Assembly (NCBI GenBank): GCA_021927905.1
Contig: BLLK01000051.1
Span: 868,001-932,000 of the forward strand
Direction: 5' to 3'
Source: Chaetoceros tenuissimus
Lineage: Eukaryota > Bacillariophyta > Thalassiosirophyceae > Chaetocerotales > Chaetocerotaceae
DNA: 64,000 nt
Part shown: positions 1 through 10,729 of the stretch, piece by piece
How the letters are laid out: each line of letters begins with the position of its first letter
Numbering within the stretch: the stretch's first letter is position 1
Translations under genes and position numbers: made by a program
The notes under the pieces: generated by a model
What the model saw: the letters and a program-made list of their open reading frames with translations, nothing else
Database searches by the model: none
Told to the model about the DNA's origin: nothing

Positions 1-1056
1 CATTTTGGAGCTGGGTATTGGCCAAGCTGCGAGCAAGGCGGATACGTCTACGTGACAGTCGGCAGTACAATGGAGATCAATATATACAAGTCAGTGGTAA
101 AGAATATACTTCGTTGCCGACTACAGCACCCGTTGATAGTACTAGCTCTAGTACATCGAAAGCAGGTCGAGCACCTCTCTTGACATATCTTGGTCTTTCA
201 ATCATTCGTGCAATTGACTTGGGCTTGACAAATTTATCAATGAAGTATTTGAACTATCCAGCAAAAACATTGATAAAGTCGTCAAGAGTAGTCTTCACTA
301 TGATGATGGGTCTAGTCATTGGGCGCAAGAAGTATAAAAAATCTGATTACATTATGGTTGCAATGTTGGTGACTGGATTGGCGTTGTTTTTGCATGCGGA
401 CATGAATACGAATGCTGTGTTTCATCCTATTGGAGTATTTATGTTGGTAAGTGAAATGTACAGAAAAGTGAATCAAATTCGTCTTGTAATAGATACGTCG
501 GATCTAACTTGACTTTAATATTATCAATATTTAGGCCACATCGTTGACATTGGATGGGACTGTAAGTAATTGGTCTGAATTGATCATGAAGAAACACAAT
601 ATGGGACAAGATGACTTCCAGATGAAACTATACAGTTTCTCTTTTATGTTGATGCTCATAGCTACATTCCAAGAAGGTGAATTGAAGAGTGGAATAGACT
701 TCTTCTTCCTATCCGATGGTACATATGATGAATATATATCCAATGGCAAAGGGGAAGGACAATACACATGGTCTGCATCAGACAAAACAATTGCAGTGTT
801 TTTATTTTCGACCCTTGGTATTTTTGGAGGTTCATGCGCAGCTGCTATTACAAAGCGTTTTGGAGCTCTAACTATGAGTATCACTACTACTACAAGAAAG
901 GCGGCTACAATCTTTTTATCCTTTGCAATGTTTCCAAACGCCTGCTCTCCAGAGCATATAATTGGGGTGCTTGTATTTGTGAGTGGATTATTTATGAAAG
1001 GATTGAAGAATCATATAAGAATACCATCATTTCTTCTGAAGAAACGCATTGGATAG
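1..1056 (+). CDS. PAPS transporter, SLC35B2/B3 family (5' partial)
   Basis: Nucleotide-sugar-transporter-fold protein expected to carry 3'-phosphoadenosine 5'-phosphosulfate into the Golgi lumen for sulfation. The reading frame is open to the left edge, so the N-terminus lies outside the window. Exons are 1..446 and 535..1056; the 88-nt intron has GTAAGT, a CTAAC branch point and TTTAG. Residues such as NYPAKTLIKSSRVVFTMM, the SLTLDGTVSNW stretch right after the intron, and ITKRFGALTMSITTTTRKAA match the conserved blocks of animal and plant SLC35B3/PAPST proteins (family knowledge). Several hydrophobic helices are visible and the C-terminus is basic (KKRIG), as in ER/Golgi transporters. A different SLC35B substrate cannot be excluded. 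Confidence 0.85.
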
Positions 1057-1406
1057 ATTCGATTGATTTTCGACTTGATTTCACGACTTTACCTCTTCAT
1101 ACTTCACGAATAAGTCGAACATAAAGGAATGGAAGCATCACAGATGTTGCTTCAACGCATTCTGTTGAATGACTATTATTTTGAGGGTAGAAAATCACCT
1201 CCTAGTATCGAGGGATAGAGGGAGAATAATATATCGTTTATATGCATTGAGTAAAGGCGGTAAAGAAACGACTATGAATCTTTTTCTTTATTTTTTGTCA
1301 TTGTTTTAAATGTGAAATCAAAATACGATGTAGCCAGGTGAAGTTTAGTCAAAGCTAACAAATACGGTTCCAGAAAGAAATACCTCTGCTTCGAAATATG
1401 ATTTTA
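1057..1406. other. Intergenic, convergent 3' ends
   Basis: AT-rich spacer between two genes that face each other. It must hold both polyadenylation regions. I see no gene or repeat in it. Confidence 0.6.
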
Positions 1407-3205
1407 TCAATTCATTTCTCCTTTTCCATCATTGTATGCCTCTACAGTATTCATGTCAGGGCTGACGTAATCGTTTCTGGCTCTCTTTCTCCTGACTACA
1501 AGACCAACACCAAGAAACGCAATCATACCTGCAACAGAACCAAGAATGATTCCAATTGTATTGTTTTTCTCATCTCTACAAGGCTCCATCCCTTCGTGAT
1601 AATTTCCTTCGTTATCAAGAAGACCTCCTACATCAGAACATTTGATGTTGAGTTTTTTGTAGTTCCTCTCAAAAGCTTCTTTCACTTCAGAGAAAGAGGT
1701 ACTAACGGCTCCAACTCTCATGTTTTCGTAAATCGTCTCAGCATCACTTTCATTCTCTGCAAAGATTCTTGGTAGAACACTGGCAGCAAAAATAGCACCC
1801 TCGGCCTTTTCTTTCTCACCGCCCTGGAGCATATGAACTTTGTATGCATATCTCAAGGTACCTTGAATCAAAGGAATGTACATGAGATCAACAATCTTGT
1901 TCTTTGTCTTTCGAGCATCCTCGCATCGCTTCTCGAGTAACTCTCCAGATCCTTTCTTGAATAATGCAAGTATTTCCTTATTGACTTTGGACTTGCCTCC
2001 AATATCATCGTAGCATGTACCAAAGTTTACGCAGCGCTTGTCCGCTAGAGCATGAAGGAGTTTACCGTCACCATCACCGCTTTTCCCTTCCAAAGATCCA
2101 GTATAGAAAGCAACTCCTTCATCCCATGCATGGACAGCGTCGTCGTTACATCCTTCTAGAGGACACTTCTTCTCACAGTCATCAAGAGCATCTTCGAACT
2201 CACGGATGACATACATGAAAATGATCATATACGCAGTTCCCTTTTGAATAGCTTGAGCTCTCCCTTCAAAGTTGTAGAGAGAAAAATCAGCATCTCCACG
2301 TCCCGAAGGAAAGTTTGTAGGAGTTCCAGCGAAAGCTGCCTGTACCCACATATCGCCGTACATTGGAGTTCCGTAGTAATTGTCAAAATATGAGGCATCC
2401 TCGTATGGACTAAGAAGCCAGAAAATATTAGATACCGAATGATTAGTATATTTCTTTTCATTGCAAAGTTACTCACCATCCAGGGCAGCTTGTGCTTGGT
2501 TTGATCATTTTGTCTAATGTAGAAAGGGAGAATCCTTGAATAGTTCTTCCATTGTGATTATCCTCTTCAGGGATGTAAGCATAAGAATACTGTACTCCTG
2601 CAATCGCTACGGTACCACTTGCTTCAAAACATCCAGAAGTTTTATGATTGCCTGTGGCTACTAGAGCACCATTTCCTACTTGGCATCCAACATAGCTCTC
2701 TTGCAGACTACTTGTGTCATATTGTACCCAGATTTCATCAGCTGGTGTTCCAGAGCTACTATATACCTTACCTGTGACTTGAACACCAGATACATCCGTT
2801 CCAATGACAGGTGTTTTATCAAGAAGACCTAGAGAAGTCTGGGCAGACGTCAAGGTCAATTTTGCAAAAGACTTGGAATGTCCACCATTTTCGTAGACGT
2901 CTTTGGCTCTTGCAAAACTACCAGCGTTTTCTTTTTGTACCTCCTGTTCAATGACCATTTGATCTAGATCGATTGCATCTGTAATTCACCAAGTAAGAAA
3001 AAATATCTGTATTCTGCAAATGTAGACACGGAAAGAACTTACTGTGGTCAGTTCCAGCTGTTTCTGGTACAAATCCAGCAATGCTATCTTCCGAAAGAAA
3101 ACGACCCTTAAATCCATTCTTGCCTCTCGAAATGGATCTGAGAGAGAGGGTCGCGTTTGCTTGAGAGGCTAAGACGAGAAGAGATAGAGGAGTGAATTTG
3201 ACCAT
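1407..3205 (-). CDS. Phytotransferrin-like (ISIP2A/FEA1-type) surface protein
   Basis: Three exons, complement(1407..2409, 2477..2978, 3043..3205), with 67- and 64-nt GT-AG introns; the joins keep frame and give 555 aa. An N-terminal signal peptide (MVKFTPLSLLVLASQANA) is followed by a large extracellular part and a single membrane helix at about 506-527 (TIGIILGSVAGMIAFLG), then a basic cytoplasmic tail: a type I cell-surface protein. The central block AVHAWDEGVAFYTGSLEG, the ADKRC..F.TC motif and several paired cysteines resemble the FEA1 / iron-starvation-induced ISIP2A family that binds ferric iron with carbonate in diatoms. The assignment rests on remembered family motifs, so iron binding is inference. 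It shares an 827-bp promoter region with the divergent phosphatase gene. Confidence 0.7.
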
Positions 3206-4032
3206 TTTGTTTCAAGTTGGGAGAATAATTATTTGTGTGAAGAAAGAAATGAAAGTCCAAAATTTTCTTTCTGTTTTCAACATCAACATTTTTGATAGGA
3301 CCATAAGTAAAAATTTAAAAAGTCGCAGAGAGCATGAATTCCTCATCCATCCCGCTTCAGACACATCATGCCAAACACGCGCATACCTTCTCATTTCCAA
3401 AACGTCGAAAATGCACAATAATATATTTCACTTTGAACAGCTTATATAACAAATTCATTTTGCATGATTCAGGCACATGCTCTAAGCCGCAAAACTCAAA
3501 TATTCACATGCTCGTTGAGAATTGGCCAATAAGTAAAAAATGGAAACTGATAAAAAAGTAATGGTGATCTATCTAATTCACGTACGTAGGTATTGTCAGC
3601 AAAAGGCCACAAACTATGGAGGAAGAGTAGTTATATAATACTAATAAATAATAATGACGATGTACAATCTGAGGGAGTTCGCTCTGCAGACTTGTATTTT
3701 TGATGTAACATAATACTACAGTAATGCTTTATCTTTGAAAGAACAAGCAATACGGAATTTTCGATGTGAAGTATTGCAAATTTAGAGATGGAACAATTTA
3801 TTTTGAAGAAAACTGCCATGCAAACAAGTTTCAGCATACTGATAAAGCAAGTTGCTGACAAACTCAAAAATAATGATTCCTTGTGAAAGATTCGAATAGA
3901 TTCTCATGAAAGATTCGAAGATTCTAAAAAAAGCATTCTATTTCTACTAAAATGCTTTGATATGTGACAGAACAAGAAGCTCCGAGCCAATCATTTCAGT
4001 TCAAGTACAAATCAACCCTTTTTGCACACACA
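3206..4032. other. Divergent intergenic region with a short direct repeat
   Basis: Serves as 5' region for both the phytotransferrin-like gene (left) and the phosphatase gene (right). It contains a direct repeat beginning TGAAAGATTCGAA at 3884 and again at 3907, 23 bp apart, close to the phosphatase start. If the left gene is iron-regulated, its control elements should lie here. No gene seen. Confidence 0.5.
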
Positions 4033-4821
4033 ATGAAGAAAATACAAACACAAGAACATAGAAACAACTCTCACGCAATCAACTGCAACATGGTATCTCT
4101 CCCAACTATTTCCAATCTCGATGACGATATCGCTATCCAAAAGCACTACTACTCAGGAAGTGCGAATTGGGTCATCCCGAATATTCTCATGGCTGGAGGA
4201 TCTCCAGTACGTGCAGCGGAGGGTGTTGACGAATGTCTCGAATCTCTAATCCAAAATGCAAACATTTCCACTTTTGTCAATCTGCAAAGTGAGGTCAACC
4301 CTCCTTCATCTGCTGAAAACCTTGGCGGAAAGAGCGATGGACACGAAGCGGATTCATTACCCGACTACTCAGACTCAGCATCTGCAATTAATCCTTCAGT
4401 CAACTTTGTATACTATGGAATGGTAGATGAAGAGGCAGCAGAATCCGTAGACAAGCTTGATGAAGTTGTCACAAAGCTAGTAGAACGTATTCATAATGGA
4501 GAGGTACTTTATGTACATTGCAAGGGAGGATCAGGACGTACTGGAACCATAGTTTCTAGTATCCTTGGAAAGCTATATCCAGAACTTAGTACGGATGAAG
4601 TGTTGGAAAGAACACAGAAGTACTTTGAGATGCGTGCAAGAGGAGCTGGTAAATGGGTGAATCCGAAGCTGAAGAGTCCAGCTACAGAAGGACAGAAAGA
4701 TCAAGTGAAGGAATATTTGTCAAGTTTTCGTAATGGTGAGACTGTGGAGGAAGAGAAGGCATACACGGATGATGCAAAACAATCTGTTCCGCAGACTTGT
4801 GAAGCTTGTATTTTGATGTAA
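4033..4821 (+). CDS. Dual-specificity/tyrosine phosphatase-like protein with C-terminal CaaX box
   Basis: 262 aa from the first in-frame ATG (4033); a second ATG at 4090 is equally plausible as the start. The cysteine-phosphatase signature C-x5-R is intact: HCKGGSGRTGT with nucleophile C163 and R169. Asp and Glu residues upstream (YYGMVDEEAAE) could supply the general acid. The protein ends in C-I-L-M, a textbook CaaX motif for farnesylation, so the enzyme is probably anchored to membranes, as PRL/PTP4A phosphatases are, although the active-site loop differs from PRL (HCVAGLGR). The substrate (phosphotyrosine, lipid or other) is unknown. No introns. Confidence 0.8.
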   Translation: MKKIQTQEHRNNSHAINCNMVSLPTISNLDDDIAIQKHYYSGSANWVIPNILMAGGSPVRAAEGVDECLESLIQNANISTFVNLQSEVNPPSSAENLGGKSDGHEADSLPDYSDSASAINPSVNFVYYGMVDEEAAESVDKLDEVVTKLVERIHNGEVLYVHCKGGSGRTGTIVSSILGKLYPELSTDEVLERTQKYFEMRARGAGKWVNPKLKSPATEGQKDQVKEYLSSFRNGETVEEEKAYTDDAKQSVPQTCEACILM

Positions 4822-5400
4822 AGATGGTTATTGATGTTTATTTCTCTCTGTGTAAAAAGAGATATTTACCAAGGGGTTTACTTCAAGCTTCAATAAAACA
4901 GAACAAATATTAACATCTTCTTTGTTAGATTAAAATTTCCATCGACTTTCTTGCAACAATTGCCATTGAGTTGGATACTTCATCCTCGACAATATAGAAA
5001 TCGTAGTTTCTCAGAAAGAGGTAAAAGGCTGCCATTAATTACTAATCGCTGTCAAATTGCGATGGTTCGCTCTTCAGCCAGAAGAATTATAAGCTTTCCA
5101 ATCTGTCAGGGTGAAGATAAAATTATTAATACTCTCTTGTTGTTGATGCTGGTACTTTTTCTTACATAAACAGCTCGGTTGATTTGACTGAATACTGAAT
5201 ACTTCATTTTTTTTGGAAAGGATTTTCCACAGGTCAATTTAGCTAAATACTAGGCATTTAAATCTTGACAGTTTGGGCAAGTCATTGGGATATTGGATCT
5301 CATATCCCACTCCTATCCCTCATAAGTACATAGCATAGTTAGTGTGAATAATCCTTCACTCAAAACTATAGACAGTATTTATATACTCTTCAAACAACAG
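4822..5400. other. Intergenic spacer
   Basis: Holds the 3' end of the phosphatase gene and the promoter of the next gene on the same strand. No coding potential or repeats that I can support. Confidence 0.5.
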
Positions 5401-6588
5401 ATGGATACAACATACATGTTGAACCTGTCCAAAAAGTGGAGCAATGAAACAATAGCGTTGCTTTTAGGATACAGACTATCAAGCACAGAAACTTCTTCGA
5501 ATACACAGCATATCATTATTGATGGCTGCGAGATACAGGTGCCTTTGAAGGTGTATAGAAAATGTCCATTTCAGATAGAAAGAGTATCTCCTACCTGTGC
5601 AAAACTTGTTTTTGCCTCTGAACATGCACGCAAACATGTAGTAGAATCCTACGATTCCTTGGCCGTTCCTGCAACTCACTGCTATCATTATTACACATTC
5701 AGCAAAGAACGAGAAACAAAGATATCACTGGATTTTGTTAAAGGAGAGATAAATGACGAAGAATATGAACATGATCAAGCTTCAACTTTCGAGAATCTCA
5801 GTCCTCCTTTACATATGCAATTAATGGCACTTTCAAATGATGAATTGGAAAGTAGAATTCTTGGCTTGATACCAAAAAATGCAAAAGATCATGATAGACT
5901 AGACGGAGGGTCTTTAGAAAACAATGAGTCATTGGAAAAAAACAACAAGAGAAAAAGAAAGCGTCTTCCTAAACATTGCAAAGTACAGCGTCATGCAGAG
6001 TTGGCAATGACTCTCTGTGAACTTTTATCCTATGAAAGGAAACAAATATTGTTGGATGCTATACCCATTGCAAAAGAATACACAACACCAGTTCTAAATT
6101 ATCTCCGAAAAACTACTTTGTGGCCTCCGAGAGAAAAGCAGAGGAAGGGTGTGAATTCTGGAAATTATCTCACTGTGAGGAAAAAGCACCCAGATGATAT
6201 GAGGGAAATCTGGGATTTATGCCAGAAGCTGCTTCATTCTATAGATGATTCTATACGATATTCCGCATTGGCAATCACACGTAATTTTCGAGGATCGCCT
6301 CATGTCGATTTGCACGACACCACCTATCAACATGTCATTGCATTAGGAGATTTTGAACATGGTGGCAGATTGTGTGTCGATTATGGTGCGCAAACTTTTT
6401 CAATCAATGTGAAGAATAGATTGGCGAGAATAGATGGACGAAATGTGCATTGGGTTGAAAGATGTGGCACAGGCGAAAGATTCAGTGTTGTATATTATAG
6501 TACAGATAAAGTTGATCACACAGACACTGTTGATCAAGGCCTACATAATGAATGGATGGAGAAAGAATCTAATACGAGCAACAAATAA
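5401..6588 (+). CDS. 2-oxoglutarate/Fe(II) oxygenase-like protein
   Basis: 395 aa from the first in-frame ATG; upstream the frame closes at 5323. The C-terminal third shows the signature of a double-stranded beta-helix oxygenase: H301-V-D303 (the HxD metal motif, in SPHVDLHD), followed by ALGDFEHGGRL, then a distal H350 and R360 (HWVERCGTGERFSVVYY), in the right order for two His, one Asp and a 2OG-binding Arg. The pattern of Gly-Gly-x-Leu after HxD resembles Tet/JBP-like and related nucleic-acid oxygenases, but the evidence is not enough to name a substrate. The middle holds a basic, NLS-like stretch (NNKRKRKRLPKH), consistent with a nuclear protein. The N-terminal 180 residues are not recognised. 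Confidence 0.6.
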   Translation: MDTTYMLNLSKKWSNETIALLLGYRLSSTETSSNTQHIIIDGCEIQVPLKVYRKCPFQIERVSPTCAKLVFASEHARKHVVESYDSLAVPATHCYHYYTFSKERETKISLDFVKGEINDEEYEHDQASTFENLSPPLHMQLMALSNDELESRILGLIPKNAKDHDRLDGGSLENNESLEKNNKRKRKRLPKHCKVQRHAELAMTLCELLSYERKQILLDAIPIAKEYTTPVLNYLRKTTLWPPREKQRKGVNSGNYLTVRKKHPDDMREIWDLCQKLLHSIDDSIRYSALAITRNFRGSPHVDLHDTTYQHVIALGDFEHGGRLCVDYGAQTFSINVKNRLARIDGRNVHWVERCGTGERFSVVYYSTDKVDHTDTVDQGLHNEWMEKESNTSNK

Positions 6589-6658
6589 ATTCCTTCTCTA
6601 CTTAAATATGTATTCCAGATAGATTCATTCGGATTAATTCATACGGTTATCCAATAAT

Positions 6659-9040
6659 CTATAAATCTCGACGATCTATTCGAGAAATACCAGAAGTCTC
6701 ACCGAACAATAGTGATCTATTCTGCTTTCGTTCTTTCTGTTCTTGAGTTGCTCTAGATCTTTTGACATCTGATAATGACTTCACCACGTTATCACCATTT
6801 GGACCCGCTACTGTCACTCTTGAGAAATGTAGTAATTTGCGATTCAAACCGGTTGACTGAGTTGGGTTAGTTTTGATTTGCTCGACATTTGGCATCACAT
6901 CTGCCTTTTGGGTGTATTCTTTCTTCTCGGGTAGACTCATTTTTGTTTCTCCATACCCTAGCTCTGCTTTTCCTACTATATCTGTGCCTACATTCACTTC
7001 GATCGGACCTTTTTCAATCTTCACTTCATTTTGTAATTGCACTTTATCGATCTTCGACAGTTTTGACTCTGATCGCAATTCAACTGATGGAGTAAGGTCT
7101 ACCCTTTCCAAACGCTTACTCCCTCTTTGAGAATCGTTATTTAGTCTTTCTTTCGTTATATCCCACATCATCTTTGCTAGATCTTTGTAATTTCTTCGCT
7201 CTTGTTTGTACTGCATGATTAATTCATTCTGTTCGGCAAGCATTTCTTCGAGTTTTGCTTTTTCTACTGCTGCTATTTTCTTAATGCTCTCCATTTCTAT
7301 TATATGGTTTGCTTTCAATTCATTTATTTCAAGTCTGGCACTTTCTTTTGATTCATTCAATTCCTTAGTTACTTCTGATATTTTGCTTTGGAGCTGAGTT
7401 TTCATCTTGTCCATTTCTTCCGAAAAAGAAGATTTGGTGAATTCCAACTCATGATTTTTCTCATCCAATATTTGTTTCTTTTCTTTTTTAAACGCAGCTG
7501 TGAGATTCTCAACCTTTTTCTCTAAAGTGATTGTCCTTGTAGAATTTTGACGTCGTTCTGAATCCAGTGTCTTTTCCAATGAGCTTATTTCCTTGGAATA
7601 CTTTCTTTCAAGATCGTTGAGCATTTTCGTAGATCTGGCCGAAGTGACTTCTTCAAGAAAGTTCTTACGGGATTTGTTTGATTCATCTTTTTGTATAGCA
7701 TCCAAGAAGGATTTGTTACTAAAAAATTCTGTCTGTATTAGCTCAAGAGTATTGGTAAAGTCCATCTTTGCTTTTGCATAAAACATCTCTTCTGCGTTCA
7801 AACGCTCCATTAGATTTTGAACTTTGTCCCTATGCTTCTGTTTCAATGAGGTGATTTCTTCTTCGAATTCATACTTTGCAGAATTATACCTTTCATCGGC
7901 TTGCCTTTCAAATTTTGCTAGCTTGAATCTGGCAGTGTCTAGCTGGGTGGAGACGTCCCATATTTTCTTCCTCAAATTCTTTTTCTCGATATTGACCATT
8001 TGGATCATGTCTTTCTCAGCAAGATTTCTTTGTTCTTTCATCTGTTTGCCTACCTCTTGTTTTACTTTGGACATCTCTTTGGTCATGGAGTTCAGCTTTT
8101 GATTCATGACAACCAAGTCTCTCTCGCGTGCGTGAAGCAACGATAATAATTTAAACTTTTCACTCTGTGTACGACTAAGATCTGATTGCACTGATTCTAC
8201 CGATTGAATATGGAGCTGTTCTTTTGGTACTTTTTTCAGCTCATCTTCTTGTACACGAGTTTTATCCTGCAGCTTTTCGATTTGATTATTTAGATCTTCA
8301 ACTTGCAGTGATAAAGATTCCTTTTCCGATTTCATTGTTTTCTGAGTATTCTCAAGCGTAGCTATCTTAGACTCCAAGTCCGAAATAGTTTTGGCCTTTT
8401 TCTCAACGACACTGCGATCAACGGAATTTTCTATGATTTCCCTCATCCTATTGCTCATCTCATCTAATTGAATGTGTAGCGTCTCTAATTCCTGTTGAAG
8501 AGCAACCTGTTCTTTCTCAGATTGTTCATATTGATCTTTGATATCACTCAATTGAAATCTCAGACGTGCATGTTTAGCTTCGTAATATTTCTGTAGAGAT
8601 TCTATTGTAACAGTATTTGTCTTTTGCTCATCTTCATTTTGTTTGGGCGAGGCCTTATCTATTTTTTTGAACGGTTTATTCTCCTGTTTTTGTTTCTTCT
8701 TCTTAGCCGGTCCTATTTGATCCTCTCGACTTCGAGAAGCCATATAAGTAACTTCTTTCTTGGATCGTTTCTCTCTTTTAGTCTTTTTATCATCTATATA
8801 ACCAGGCAAACATTGCTCTCCTGATTCTCTGTTGAATGCAGGAAGCAAAGCATCTTTGTTTCTACCCTTTTTCTTCAAAAAGATTATGGGCGACTGTCTT
8901 GTAACAATTGATGTTGTACTACCTATCATCCTATTGTCCACCGTGGTGATAAAAGAAGCAGCTGATACATGATGACTATGATTTCTGTATACAGATAAAC
9001 ACAGCAACAGCGTTTTTAATGCTTCATTCTTCAGACTCAT
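6659..9040 (-). CDS. Large coiled-coil protein, possibly secretory/plastid targeted
   Basis: 793 aa, single exon. Residues about 120-640 are almost continuous heptad-type coiled coil rich in E, K, Q and L. The N-terminus is hydrophobic (ALKTLLLCLSVYRNH) and followed by VSAASFITTV, which could be a signal peptide cleaved before Phe, the rule for diatom plastid presequences; I hold this weakly because a basic, NLS-like region (KKKKQKQENKPFKK) comes soon after. Its C-terminus lies 70 bp from the convergent 2OG-like gene. No enzymatic motif; a structural or tethering role is the only inference that fits. Confidence 0.6.
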   Translation of the reverse strand: MSLKNEALKTLLLCLSVYRNHSHHVSAASFITTVDNRMIGSTTSIVTRQSPIIFLKKKGRNKDALLPAFNRESGEQCLPGYIDDKKTKREKRSKKEVTYMASRSREDQIGPAKKKKQKQENKPFKKIDKASPKQNEDEQKTNTVTIESLQKYYEAKHARLRFQLSDIKDQYEQSEKEQVALQQELETLHIQLDEMSNRMREIIENSVDRSVVEKKAKTISDLESKIATLENTQKTMKSEKESLSLQVEDLNNQIEKLQDKTRVQEDELKKVPKEQLHIQSVESVQSDLSRTQSEKFKLLSLLHARERDLVVMNQKLNSMTKEMSKVKQEVGKQMKEQRNLAEKDMIQMVNIEKKNLRKKIWDVSTQLDTARFKLAKFERQADERYNSAKYEFEEEITSLKQKHRDKVQNLMERLNAEEMFYAKAKMDFTNTLELIQTEFFSNKSFLDAIQKDESNKSRKNFLEEVTSARSTKMLNDLERKYSKEISSLEKTLDSERRQNSTRTITLEKKVENLTAAFKKEKKQILDEKNHELEFTKSSFSEEMDKMKTQLQSKISEVTKELNESKESARLEINELKANHIIEMESIKKIAAVEKAKLEEMLAEQNELIMQYKQERRNYKDLAKMMWDITKERLNNDSQRGSKRLERVDLTPSVELRSESKLSKIDKVQLQNEVKIEKGPIEVNVGTDIVGKAELGYGETKMSLPEKKEYTQKADVMPNVEQIKTNPTQSTGLNRKLLHFSRVTVAGPNGDNVVKSLSDVKRSRATQEQKERKQNRSLLFGETSGISRIDRRDL

Positions 9041-9367
9041 TGATTTTATTAAAACACCTATGTATTTGACAAAGAAAATGAAATACTACTGAGGAGAGCT
9101 GTGTTCTCTTCAATTACGGTTAATCTTTTAACCGCCTAAATCAGTCTTGGAAACAATGTTCGGATTTTCGCTGAAAGAGCTAAAAGTGGTATAAATAAAG
9201 CTATTTTCATACAAAAAGTGATGATAATTTCCGTTGGAAACACTGAATGATTCAATCACGGGTTCTCGATTGATACTTTTCATTTTCCATGTTTATATTG
9301 AAAAGTTGCAAAAACGTAACACTACCTGCGGTAACAACAATACTATTATTCACCCCAAAGACGCAAT
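9041..9367. other. Divergent intergenic region
   Basis: Separates the coiled-coil gene and the secreted Cys-repeat gene, which diverge from it. I see no conserved site or gene. Confidence 0.5.
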
Positions 9368-10102
9368 ATGAAATATTTCCTCTCTCTCTTGACGCTCTCA
9401 GCTGCATCAGCGCTTAATGATAGTCCATTTCCATTCAGACTTGATCAGAATTACTATGATTGTGCCGATGTCGTTGCTGGTAAAGATGGCTTAACTTGCG
9501 ATTCAGGAAACGACATTGCAGGTGATGTGAAAACACATTGTCCAGCAACATGCTCTGCAACAGGTGTATATGAGTCAAACATGTACGTTGACTTTGGTAT
9601 TGTGAAGAATGAAGTTGTCAAGCCAAAGCAATGCCGCCCTTGGCTCAGCCAGGAAGATTGGTCCAAGTGCACTCTGAGATGTGCGGGTGGACCGGATGGA
9701 AATAAAGTTGGAATTCTCGACACATGCGAGATCTCGTGTATGACATGTGAATTGATTGGAGAGGATAGCCCTTTTCCATTTAGATTCAAGGGAGTCTATT
9801 ATGAATGTGCTGATGTTTCTGATAATGGGCCAGTAACTTGTGATACTCAGGGGGATATAGCAGGTACAGTGGCGAAGCACTGTTCTAAAACTTGTAAAGA
9901 TGTAGATGGAAGCTTCGATGAAAGTGACATGTATGTTGATGTTGGTATTGTGAACAAGAAGGGAGTTATCAGGCCAAAGAAGTGTCTCCCATGGATAAGC
10001 CAAAAGAAATGGTCCAAATGCGTCAAAAGATGTGGTAGACCTGATGTTCGTCAAACTTGCCCAAAAAGCTGTTGGGAATGTGACGGTCGCCAAGCAATTT
10101 AA
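9368..10102 (+). CDS. Secreted Cys-rich protein with two tandem ShK-like repeats
   Basis: 244 aa. A clear signal peptide (MKYFLSLLTLSAASA) is followed by two copies of a roughly 110-residue module, starting near residues 19 and 133. Each begins DSPFPFR, has a YY.CADV segment, then a CD...DIAG.V..HC..TC block, a YVD.GIV segment, P.(Q/K)C.PW.SQ..WSKC..RC, and ends C..SC..C. The cysteine spacing is like ShK/SXC domains (secreted, disulfide-bonded), doubled by an internal tandem duplication. There is no enzyme domain, so an extracellular or cell-wall role is likely but not shown. Single exon. Confidence 0.75.
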   Translation: MKYFLSLLTLSAASALNDSPFPFRLDQNYYDCADVVAGKDGLTCDSGNDIAGDVKTHCPATCSATGVYESNMYVDFGIVKNEVVKPKQCRPWLSQEDWSKCTLRCAGGPDGNKVGILDTCEISCMTCELIGEDSPFPFRFKGVYYECADVSDNGPVTCDTQGDIAGTVAKHCSKTCKDVDGSFDESDMYVDVGIVNKKGVIRPKKCLPWISQKKWSKCVKRCGRPDVRQTCPKSCWECDGRQAI

Positions 10103-10729
10103 GAAGCCAAATCTTTGGCGGAAAGAATCGAGAGATGCTAAAAATGTGGTTGAATACGGCATAATAAATAGTTATATATACTTATAATCACAAGCATGTT
10201 GTAACCACATCAGTTGAATATCACATTTAGAATAGAATGAAAAAAACTACGTTGTGAATTGCAAACAGGACAACATAAAACTAGTTTTTCAGAAAAAGTT
10301 TTCAAATGAATATTTGTCCTCGGCGCGAAAGTGCGACTTTCAACTTAGTCTTGTAGCTCTTCCATCATCTGTCAAGATTTCGGGAGATGATTTTCACAAC
10401 AACTTTGCTTTGGCCATACTTTGCAGAGAAAGTGGCTATCACATATGTCTCACTTTTTTAGGAATATAAAAAATCGTATGCAAGTTTGTATTCTATTCAT
10501 TAGCATAATCATCGCAAAGTGATTATTATTTCTTGTGAGTCACACAGGATGTTCTAGAGAGAGAGGACACACACTTTTTTATTCACAGTCGAACATGTGG
10601 GACTCTGAATATGAGAGGAATTAAAACAAGTGGTGTATTGTATCGATCGATACTCTCTATATGCCTTTCGATCTCGTGCTCTCGTGAGCAACATCTGTTG
10701 GATGTTTGTGTAGCTTTGTCGACTCCATT
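10103..10729. other. Intergenic spacer
   Basis: 627 bp between two genes on the same strand. Short reading frames here have no ATG context or family features. Nothing else seen. Confidence 0.5.

Noticed and set aside
3660-3712. Possible fragment of the phosphatase gene 3' end (CTCTGCAGACTTGTATTTTT vs CGCAGACTTGTGAAGCTTGT)
   Set aside because: Only about 45 bp with gaps; could be chance in AT-rich DNA.
9575-10162. 195-codon frame antisense to the secreted Cys-rich gene
   Set aside because: Shadow of the plus-strand gene with its repeats; no features of its own.
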